Shown piece by piece: positions 9,799-17,048 of a stretch of 64,000 nucleotides of DNA. The stretch spans positions 62,001 to 126,000 of the forward strand of contig CAJYGB010000006.1 in the NCBI GenBank assembly GCA_913774355.1, in the 5' to 3' direction. Source of the stretch: an uncultured Chryseobacterium sp. GTDB taxonomy: Bacteria; Bacteroidota; Bacteroidia; Flavobacteriales; Weeksellaceae. Within the stretch, counting starts at the first letter, position 1. Every line of letters starts with the position of its first letter. The notes under the pieces are model-generated. The model did no database searches, had not been told where the DNA came from, and saw nothing but the letters and a program-made list of their open reading frames with translations. The position numbers and the translations under genes are program-made.

Positions 9799-10342
9799 AT
9801 GTAGATTTCTTAATTTTTGCTTTAAATATTGAATTGGGTTCGTTGTTTTACCAAGGTCGAACCTGTTGTTATAATTGTTGAACCCCTTCAGGGTTCGTAG
9901 TTTATTTTTCTTTTTGCCACAGGTCGAAGCTGTGGCTATTTTTATTCAACCCTTTCAGGGTTTCTGACGATCCCGTTAATAGGATTTCATCCTATTCTAC
10001 ATTAAGCCGTTCCTTCGGGACTTCTTGTTTTGTTATAAATTCCCACAGGTTTAAAATGGGGTTATGATCGTTGAACCTTTTCAGGATTCGCAATTTTTTC
10101 CTATTCATTCATACGGGTTTCACCTGTGGCTACCTTTGTTCAACCTTTTCAAGTTTTTTGATGATCCCGTTAATAAGATTTTCATCCTATCCTATATTAA
10201 GCCGTACCTCCTGGATTTCGATGACTATTATTTAAATTTTGCTAAAGCCAATTGATACGTCCATTTTTTTTGAACGGGCTTCCTTCCCTTCGTCAAGCTC
10301 AGGATAAACTCGAGCTCAGGATGGCATCACCCTTTTGTGTTA
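9799..10342. repeat. tandem duplication built of hairpin repeats
   Basis: The 544-bp spacer has no supportable gene. Segment 9868-10027 is duplicated, with heavy divergence, as 10061-10220 (offset 193 bp). Each copy contains the same ordered hairpins: GAACCCCTTCAGGGTTC, CCACAG..CTGTGG, AACCCTTTCAGGGTT, a GGAT..ATCC pair, and AAGCCGTTCCTTCGGGACTT. Stems are well paired in the first copy and eroded in the second. A GCTAAAGCC/AAGCTCAGGAT repeat follows at 10233-10331. Confidence 0.7.
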
Positions 10343-12805
10343 TTATTTCATTTTTAATTTATATATTTTTCCGGGTTCCGTTGGGAAATCGTAGATGAAT
10401 TCGTTTTTAATTTCGGTCGGATTGAGTTTTGCCTCTTTCGAGATCAGCGGTGTTTTTATTTCCGGGGTATCAAAAAAGAGATTCGGGTTTTTACCTTGTG
10501 CTTTTTCAAATTTTATATTTCCGGTGAGCTGCATTTGATTGGGCACTCTCAATCTGCAATTTCCGCCCAGTGTTGATTTAATCATGACTTCTTTGGCTTT
10601 ATTGCCGGTCCAATTGATGCTGACTTCAAATCCGCCGTAGGTTTTCAGCCCGGAAATATTGCCGTTTTTCCACTCATCCGGAAGGGCGGGAAGAATATCG
10701 ATGAAACCGTTCTGGGTCTGCAGGAGCATTTCGGTGATTCCCGAAGTGCAGCCAAAGTTTCCATCGATCTGGAACGGCGGATGGGCATCGAACAGATTCG
10801 GGTAGGTTCCGCCTTTGCTTCCCCAGCCGTCTTTTTCCACCAAAGTTAATTGGTCTTTGATTAATTTATTCGCATGATTTCCGTCGAGTAATTTTGCCCA
10901 GAGATTCACTTTCCATCCCATCGACCAGCCGGTGGAAACGTCGCCGCGATGGATGAGAACGGTTTTGGCTGCGTCTGTCAGTTCCGGTGTGGTGAACGGG
11001 TTAATTTGATTGGACGGAAATAATCCGTACAGATGGGAAACGTGACGGTGATTGTCTTTCGGGTCGTCCCAATCGCCCATCCATTCCTGCAGTTGTCCGT
11101 ATCTTCCGATCTGCATCGGTGGTAATTTTGAAATGATGGTGTTCCAGACCGGAATTTTGTCATCATCCATATGAAGAAGCTGTGCTGCTTTCCTGGTTTT
11201 GGTAAACAGGTCGAAAACCAACTGGTTATCCATGGTATTGCATGCAGCTAAAGCACTGCCCTGATGACCCTGCGGAATGTTTTCGGGAGACATCGACGGA
11301 CTTACGACCAGCCAGTGGTGCGTCGGTTCTTCGATAAGAAAATCTTCGTAGAACTGTGCAGCCGATTTTAAAACCGGATAAACCGATCTGAGGTAATTCA
11401 GATCCCCGCTGTACAGATATTTGTCCCACAGGTGCTGGGAAAGCCAGGCACCACCCATCGGCCACATTCCGGCGTTGGCGAAATCCACCACTCCGGTGAT
11501 CCTCCAGATATCAGTATTGTGGTGAGCCACCCAGCCGCGGCTGTTGTACATGGTTTTTGCTGTTTCCTTTCCGGATTCGCTCAGGTCTTTTACCATTTGG
11601 ACCAGCGGTTCGTGCATTTCCGGAAGTCCTGTTTTTTCGGCCGGCCAGTAGTTCATTTCCGTGTTGATGTTGATGGTATATTTGCTGTCCCAGGCCGGTT
11701 TGTTGGAGTTGTTCCAGATTCCCTGTAGATTGGCGGGCTGACCGCCTGGCTGTGATGAGGAAATCAGAAGATAGCGTCCAAACTGGTAATATAATGAAAT
11801 GAGCTCCGGATCGTAGCTGGTTGCAAAGTTTTTAATCCTGATATCAGTCGGATTTGTAGCTGCATTGGAAGTGCCTAAATCGAAATATACTCTTTTGAAA
11901 TATTTTTGATACGCAACCAGATGATTTTTAAGTAAAGTGCTGAAGCTTTTAGGTTCTGCTTCCGAAATGTATTTTTTGCTTTTTAAAACTTCGTCGGTGT
12001 TTAAAGTTTTGTAATCGGTAAAATTGGTTGCAATGGAAATCAGAATGGTTACCTCACTGGCGTTGCTTACGCCAATACTGTTTTCTGAAACTTCCGTTTT
12101 GCCATCTTTATTAAGGATTTTTGCGATTGCACTGAATCTGACTTCTCCCTGAACGCCGTCTAAAGTTGAAGACAAACCGTCCATTTGCAATGTATTAGTA
12201 TCAATTGCTTTGCTGTTTTTTTTGAGTTCACTGTTGAAGTGAGCTGAAAAACTCAGTGCATTTTTTTTGTTTGAACTTAATTTGATAACAATTACATTAT
12301 CAGGAATCGAAGCGAAAACTTCTCTTTTAAAATTGATCCCATTGGCTGAGAAAGTGGTTGTTGTAATTGCTTTTTCAATATCTAATTCTCTATAATAATT
12401 TTTAAAATCACTACTATTTTTAAAGTCAAGAATTAAATCACCAATATTCTGGAAGGCTGAACCGTGAAGGGTTTTTGCCGTTAAACCTTTATCCGCAAGA
12501 ATCTGGGCGCGTTTGTAATTTACGTTAAATAAATAATACCGGATCGAATCGAGGACTTTCGGACCGTCAGGATTATCGTTCCGCGAAGGGCCGCCGGACC
12601 AGAAGGTACTTTCATTCAGCTGAATTTTTTCTTTAGCAGGATCTCCAAAAACCATTGCTGCAAGCCGCCCGTTTCCAATCGGCAATGCTTCCACCCACTG
12701 TTTGGCAGGCTTGTCATACCACAGCTTGTATTTTCCTCCTTTCTGAGCAAAGGAAAATCCGCTTATAAGTAGACAGAGGATAAATATGCAATGTTTGGGT
12801 TTCAT
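10343..12805 (-). CDS. GH95 alpha-L-fucosidase/alpha-L-galactosidase
   Basis: The 820-residue protein begins with a signal peptide (MKPKHCIFILCLLISGFSFAQ). The first mature motif, LWYDKPAKQWVEALPIGNGR with NESTFWSGGP following, is the hallmark N-terminal region of GH95. Further family motifs are QPANLQGIWN, INTEMNYWPAE, WDDPKDNHRHVSHLYGLFP and DGNFGCTSGI, which include the catalytic Asn, Glu and Asp positions of the (alpha/alpha)6 barrel. GH95 enzymes remove alpha-1,2-L-fucose, or L-galactose, from plant glycans such as xyloglucan and cereal glucuronoarabinoxylan. The gene follows the uxuB terminator, so it may start its own transcript; a CTGTTAA/TTAACAG palindrome lies 16-31 bp upstream. Confidence 0.88.
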   Translation of the reverse strand: MKPKHCIFILCLLISGFSFAQKGGKYKLWYDKPAKQWVEALPIGNGRLAAMVFGDPAKEKIQLNESTFWSGGPSRNDNPDGPKVLDSIRYYLFNVNYKRAQILADKGLTAKTLHGSAFQNIGDLILDFKNSSDFKNYYRELDIEKAITTTTFSANGINFKREVFASIPDNVIVIKLSSNKKNALSFSAHFNSELKKNSKAIDTNTLQMDGLSSTLDGVQGEVRFSAIAKILNKDGKTEVSENSIGVSNASEVTILISIATNFTDYKTLNTDEVLKSKKYISEAEPKSFSTLLKNHLVAYQKYFKRVYFDLGTSNAATNPTDIRIKNFATSYDPELISLYYQFGRYLLISSSQPGGQPANLQGIWNNSNKPAWDSKYTININTEMNYWPAEKTGLPEMHEPLVQMVKDLSESGKETAKTMYNSRGWVAHHNTDIWRITGVVDFANAGMWPMGGAWLSQHLWDKYLYSGDLNYLRSVYPVLKSAAQFYEDFLIEEPTHHWLVVSPSMSPENIPQGHQGSALAACNTMDNQLVFDLFTKTRKAAQLLHMDDDKIPVWNTIISKLPPMQIGRYGQLQEWMGDWDDPKDNHRHVSHLYGLFPSNQINPFTTPELTDAAKTVLIHRGDVSTGWSMGWKVNLWAKLLDGNHANKLIKDQLTLVEKDGWGSKGGTYPNLFDAHPPFQIDGNFGCTSGITEMLLQTQNGFIDILPALPDEWKNGNISGLKTYGGFEVSINWTGNKAKEVMIKSTLGGNCRLRVPNQMQLTGNIKFEKAQGKNPNLFFDTPEIKTPLISKEAKLNPTEIKNEFIYDFPTEPGKIYKLKMK

Positions 12806-12820
12806 TAATTTTTATTTTGT

Positions 12821-12836
12821 CTGTTAAACTTAACAG
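12821..12836. promoter_or_regulatory. CTGTTAA-AC-TTAACAG palindrome upstream of GH95
   Basis: A perfect 7-bp inverted repeat with a 2-bp centre lies 16 bp upstream of the GH95 start codon. Its position between a terminator and the first gene of the glycosidase run fits an operator, but no factor can be assigned. Confidence 0.3.
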
Positions 12837-12888
12837 TTTCTTTTTAGGCATCATCATCTGCGTATTGACAAACAAAATTTAAAAAAAC

Positions 12889-12918
12889 GAGACCTCAACG
12901 TGTTATAGTCAAGGTCTC
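12889..12918 (-). terminator. rho-independent terminator after uxuB-like SDR
   Basis: On the minus strand GAGACCT pairs with AGGTCTC across a 16-nt loop and is followed directly by G and seven T. It lies 35 bp past the SDR stop codon and separates the transport/catabolism genes from the glycosidase genes. Confidence 0.7.
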
Positions 12919-12952
12919 TCTAACTATATATGAAGAAAAATAACAAACTTTG

Positions 12953-13768
12953 TTAAACGCCGCTAAAGGCACTGAAACCTCCGTCTACCGGCAATAAGGC
13001 ACCGGTAATAAAACTTGCGGCTCCAGAACAAAGGAACTGTACAGCTCCATTGAGTTCCTGCACTTCACCGAAACGCTGCATCGGAGTTTTGGCGATTACT
13101 TTTTTGCTTCTGTCGGTTAACGAACCATCCGGATTCAGAAGAATCGCCCGGTTCTGATCGCCGATGAAGAATCCCGGCGCTACGGCATTCACCCGGATTT
13201 TATCCCCGAATTTCAGGGCTACATCCGAAGCCAGCCATTGGGTAAAGTTGGTGATGGCTGCTTTTGCAGCCGAATATCCCGCCACTCTGGTGATCGCTGA
13301 ATAGGCTGCCATGGAAGAGATATTGACGATACTACCGCTTCCCTGTTCCGCCATTGCTTTTCCGAAGACAAAGCTCGGATAAACGGTTCCGTTGATATTG
13401 AGATCGATCACCTCATCCCATCCTTTCATATCCATATCAAAGAATGACTGGTCGGGAGATAAGGTCGCTGCGGGAATATTTCCGCCTGCAATATTTAAGA
13501 GGATATCGATTTTACCGTACTTTTCAATAATTTTTTTTGAAGCTTCTTCAAGACTTGAAATGTCCATCACATTGGCTTCTACGGAAAAGGCATCACCGCC
13601 TGATGTCTTTAATTCCTTAACAAAAGCATCCAGTTTTTCCTGGCTTCTGCCCAGTGCCACTACTTTTGCCCCGGCTTCGATGAAACTTTTAGCCAGGCTT
13701 CCGCCTAAAACGCCGGAAGCACCTGTAATTACGGCTACTTTATTTTTTATGCTGAATATTTCGTTCAT
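12953..13768 (-). CDS. uxuB: SDR-type D-mannonate oxidoreductase (fructuronate reductase)
   Basis: The 271-residue protein is a classical short-chain dehydrogenase: nucleotide-binding TGASGVLGGS near residue 16, NIAGG, and catalytic Ser plus Tyr-x3-Lys in SSMAAYSAITRVAGYSAAK. SDR-type D-mannonate oxidoreductases commonly replace the long-chain UxuB in Bacteroidetes and reduce fructuronate to mannonate with NAD(P)H. The assignment rests mainly on the next gene upstream, uxuA, which uses mannonate. The 52-bp gap between the two holds two perfect copies of a 14-bp unit (ATGATTGATAATTG, 13773-13800). A strong terminator follows. Confidence 0.75.
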   Translation of the reverse strand: MNEIFSIKNKVAVITGASGVLGGSLAKSFIEAGAKVVALGRSQEKLDAFVKELKTSGGDAFSVEANVMDISSLEEASKKIIEKYGKIDILLNIAGGNIPAATLSPDQSFFDMDMKGWDEVIDLNINGTVYPSFVFGKAMAEQGSGSIVNISSMAAYSAITRVAGYSAAKAAITNFTQWLASDVALKFGDKIRVNAVAPGFFIGDQNRAILLNPDGSLTDRSKKVIAKTPMQRFGEVQELNGAVQFLCSGAASFITGALLPVDGGFSAFSGV

Positions 13769-13772
13769 TGTT

Positions 13773-13800
13773 ATGATTGATAATTGATGATTGATAATTG
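13773..13800. repeat. 14-bp tandem repeat between uxuB and uxuA
   Basis: ATGATTGATAATTG occurs twice head to tail in the spacer, just upstream of the SDR start codon. This kind of AT-rich duplication is small and probably arose by slippage; it lies within the leader and could affect translation spacing. Confidence 0.7.
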
Positions 13801-13820
13801 ATCGAAAACGAATGCCGATT

Positions 13821-15023
13821 TTATCTTGACATTTCGTTTTGAACAGCGGCCATTACGCCTTCGATTTGTCCTAAAGCCAACATTCTGCCCAGGAATGAGT
13901 AGCCAGGATTGTAACCCTTATCAATATCTTCGGTTAACAGTCTTCCGTGATCAATCCGCATTGGTAGATCCGGGTTTTCTTTTTCGAATACGCGGATGAC
14001 ATCGATTAATTTTCCTCTTCCGCCTAAATGATGCGCTTCAATAAAATCTCCATTCTCGAAAACGTTGGTGCTTCTGAGGTGAACGAATTTCGTGCGGTGC
14101 GCAAACTTCTGCGCAAGTTTCGGAACATCATTGTTAAGGTTTGCGCTTAGTGATCCTGCGCAAAACGTCAGTCCGTTGTGAGGATTGTCTACGGCGTTTA
14201 AGAACCAGTCGATATCTTCCTCGTTGGTAACAATCCTTGGAAGGCCAAGTAAAGCGAAAGGCGGATCGTCAGGATGTACACACATCTGGATGCCCCATTC
14301 TTCACAAACCGGCATTATTCTTTCCAGAAAATATTTCAGGTTTTCACGCAGCTGGTTTTTATCGATTCCATCGTACAAAGCCAATAAATTATTGAACTTT
14401 TCTACCGGGTTCAGATCGCCTTCCTTAATGTTTCCGTTTACAAATCCCTGTGTTTTTACAATCACCGAATCAATAAGATCATTGTTGTCCTCTTCGGTCA
14501 AAGTATTTTTAAGCCCTTCTACTTTCTGAAGGATTTCCTGTGTATAATCGTTTTCCGCTCCTTTTCTTTTTAAGATATGGATCTCAAAATAAGCGAATTT
14601 GGCTTTGTCAAAATATAAGGATGACGAACCGTCTTCCCATGCATGGAAAAGATCTGTTCTTGCCCAGTCGAGCACCGGCATAAAATTGTAACAAACGGTT
14701 GTTACACCTGCTTTGCCCAGATTTTCAAGACTGGTGATGTAGTTTTCTATCAAAAAGTCGCGGTCTCCACCTCCATACTTGATCGCTTCGCTTACCGGGA
14801 GGCTTTCCACCACAGACCAGCGAAGACCGTAACTTTCTATATAGTTTTTATAATCATTCACCGCCTCCAAACTCCAGACCTGCCCGTTCGGGATATCGTG
14901 TAGTGCCGAAACAATTCCTTCAACTCCGATCTGACGGAGTGTCTCCAATGTGATCTTATCTTTTTTGCCAAACCAACGCCAGGTTTTTTCCATAAGTTTT
15001 GAATTTTTCTTCATACTAAACAA
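13821..15023 (-). CDS. uxuA: mannonate dehydratase
   Basis: The 400-residue protein opens with MEKTWRWFGKKDKITL after three extra residues and shows the full UxuA pattern: GVEGIVSALHDIPNG, CVHPDDPPFALLGLPRIV (metal ligands His and Asp), FVHLRSTN and the metal-binding MRIDHGRLL near the C-terminus. It dehydrates D-mannonate to 2-keto-3-deoxygluconate using a divalent metal in the cytoplasm. It sits between SusD and the uxuB-like SDR, so glucuronate side chains of xylan are probably a substrate of this locus. The ATG at 15009 (MKKNSKL) is a plausible alternative start. The isomerase feeding the step (UxaC) is encoded about 43 kb away at 57.7-59.1 kb. Confidence 0.92.
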   Translation of the reverse strand: MFSMKKNSKLMEKTWRWFGKKDKITLETLRQIGVEGIVSALHDIPNGQVWSLEAVNDYKNYIESYGLRWSVVESLPVSEAIKYGGGDRDFLIENYITSLENLGKAGVTTVCYNFMPVLDWARTDLFHAWEDGSSSLYFDKAKFAYFEIHILKRKGAENDYTQEILQKVEGLKNTLTEEDNNDLIDSVIVKTQGFVNGNIKEGDLNPVEKFNNLLALYDGIDKNQLRENLKYFLERIMPVCEEWGIQMCVHPDDPPFALLGLPRIVTNEEDIDWFLNAVDNPHNGLTFCAGSLSANLNNDVPKLAQKFAHRTKFVHLRSTNVFENGDFIEAHHLGGRGKLIDVIRVFEKENPDLPMRIDHGRLLTEDIDKGYNPGYSFLGRMLALGQIEGVMAAVQNEMSR

Positions 15024-15080
15024 AATAGGTGCTTTTCAACACCTATTTTGCTGCTAATATGAATGTAGAATAAAATTTAA

Positions 15081-17036
15081 TTAGTATCCAGGATTCTGGT
15101 ATTTTGCTTTATCTGCCGCAGACATTTCCATTAAGTCCAATTGATTTTGAGGAATTGGTCTCAAATAATGATATGGCTGAATCGTTCTTGTAACCGTCTG
15201 AGGAGTATGGTTTCCATATGAAGATCCTCCAATTTGATAAGTAGCCGCATATTCGCCCCATTTCTGTGTACGCACCAGATCATACCATCTGTAGAATTCT
15301 CCATAGTATTCTCTAGATCTTTCTGCAAGTATGTAATCAATAGTAATTGTTGTCGGTGTTGCTGCAATCATAGCTGCGCTGTTATCAGCTACATAAGCTG
15401 TATTCTGAGCATTATTAAATTTCCATTTACCCGCTCTTGCTCGGATCACATTAATCAGATCTCTGGCGCTCATGGTTCCAGAAGCTCCTTTCACGGCTGC
15501 TTCTGCTGCAATAAAGTAAAATTCTGAAAACTTAGCTACGCTAAAAGGACGAGTAAGACCCGCATTTGGATATCCTAATCCATTTGGATCATCTGTACGA
15601 TAAGTACCAATTTTCCAAAGTCCCGGATATACAATTCTGCTTATTCCATTTGGTGCAATCACCCAGTCTGCTCTTCCAGGTAATGTTCCAGCTCCTACAG
15701 CGTTTTGTCCTGCTCCTGAAGGGTAAGTAGGCGTCTGCGAGTCATCACTAAGGAAACTTAGGATAGCTCCTCCAGGCTGTACAGGCAAATTATTAGCATT
15801 ATACAATGTTGGAGTAGTAGAAAGTGGAGCCGCTCCTTTATTCCAGTTACCTCTGTAAGTTGTTACAAAAGTACCGTCATATCGAGAATCATTGGTTTTA
15901 TCAGCAAATGTATTTTTGATAACACCAATAGTAGGACACATACGTACCCAAGGACGTCCTAAAGACTGAGCTGCCTCACGTTGCACAGAACTTACTCCAT
16001 TAAAAGTTGTTGCTGAAGAACTACTTTTAATAGCCGTATAATTCCAGGTTTGCATCCAAGCTGCAAAATTATCTGGTGCCCAGCCAGAACCAAAGCCAAC
16101 AGGATCAGACTCATTATAATATAAACTTGATGCAGTATGATCAGCGTATAACATTGATTCACTATTGCTTCTATCATTTGAACCTACGTTTACATCGTAG
16201 AATGTAGGCTGCAATGCATATGGGCCAGGATTACTGATCCCTGTAAGAGCTACATTATATGCTTGTTGAAAATACCAATTTGCATCATGACCGCTAGGAT
16301 CTACTCGCTGGGCATTTGGATATGTAGGAATATTATTTGGATTTTGAAGCCACCAACCATATGTTAGATAAGCTTTTGCCAAAAATAGCCTTGCAACATT
16401 CTGTGTAACTCCTCCTGGTACTCTTGGTGAAGTAGGCAAATTATCAATTGCCTTAAGTAAATCGGGGAAAATTGATTTTGTGTAAACTTCCGGCACCGTA
16501 TTTCTTACGGAAGTAGCTACAGGTTCTATATTAAATTTTAATTCACCAGATCCTAGATCCAATGGAACTCCGCCATAAGTCTGAACGAGCATGAAATAAT
16601 CAAATGCCCTAAAAAATCTTGCTTCTGATATTTTTGATTCTGCGATTCCAAAACCCGGCCCTTTTTCAATAATTCCATTTGCCGTATTGATATATGGAAA
16701 AACAGCTCCCCAAACCATACTTGTAGGAAAAGTATTTGAATTGATTGCCCCGCTTCCAGGCGACATATCTAAATCTCTGAAGTTTCCATCAGCACTTTGT
16801 GCATAGGTTGATTCATCAGTACCATTTTGACAGTTACTCATGAAATAACCATTTCCATATAATAAACGTAGCTCTCTGTATAATGAAGTAAAACTTTGAT
16901 TAACACCATCGGCAGTGCTAAAATAATCCACAGTATAGATTGATCTTGGCTGCTCATCAAGGATCTCATTACACCCTGTAAATGCTAATGACAGAAATAT
17001 TGATCCGATTAATATTTTTTTGTTGAAATTTATCAT
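15081..17036 (-). CDS. SusD-family outer-membrane glycan-binding lipoprotein
   Basis: The 651-residue protein has a lipoprotein signal with lipobox LAFTGC and the SusD/RagB start NEILDEQPRSIYT. The C-terminal SusD domain is seen in FSVAKFSEFYFIAAEAAVKG, DLINVIRARAG and the late motif YILAERSREYYGEFYRWYDLVRT. SusD proteins cap the SusC pore and hold oligosaccharides at the cell surface. The gene starts 12 bp after its SusC partner, the standard order. By context the ligand is a xylan fragment, but binding residues cannot be read from sequence alone. Confidence 0.93.
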   Translation of the reverse strand: MINFNKKILIGSIFLSLAFTGCNEILDEQPRSIYTVDYFSTADGVNQSFTSLYRELRLLYGNGYFMSNCQNGTDESTYAQSADGNFRDLDMSPGSGAINSNTFPTSMVWGAVFPYINTANGIIEKGPGFGIAESKISEARFFRAFDYFMLVQTYGGVPLDLGSGELKFNIEPVATSVRNTVPEVYTKSIFPDLLKAIDNLPTSPRVPGGVTQNVARLFLAKAYLTYGWWLQNPNNIPTYPNAQRVDPSGHDANWYFQQAYNVALTGISNPGPYALQPTFYDVNVGSNDRSNSESMLYADHTASSLYYNESDPVGFGSGWAPDNFAAWMQTWNYTAIKSSSSATTFNGVSSVQREAAQSLGRPWVRMCPTIGVIKNTFADKTNDSRYDGTFVTTYRGNWNKGAAPLSTTPTLYNANNLPVQPGGAILSFLSDDSQTPTYPSGAGQNAVGAGTLPGRADWVIAPNGISRIVYPGLWKIGTYRTDDPNGLGYPNAGLTRPFSVAKFSEFYFIAAEAAVKGASGTMSARDLINVIRARAGKWKFNNAQNTAYVADNSAAMIAATPTTITIDYILAERSREYYGEFYRWYDLVRTQKWGEYAATYQIGGSSYGNHTPQTVTRTIQPYHYLRPIPQNQLDLMEMSAADKAKYQNPGY

Positions 17037-17048
17037 GACCTTGTAATT

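Noticed and set aside
5500..10330. Repeated hairpins as a CRISPR array
   Set aside because: Copies differ in sequence class, spacing is irregular, there are no uniform spacers and no cas genes are present.
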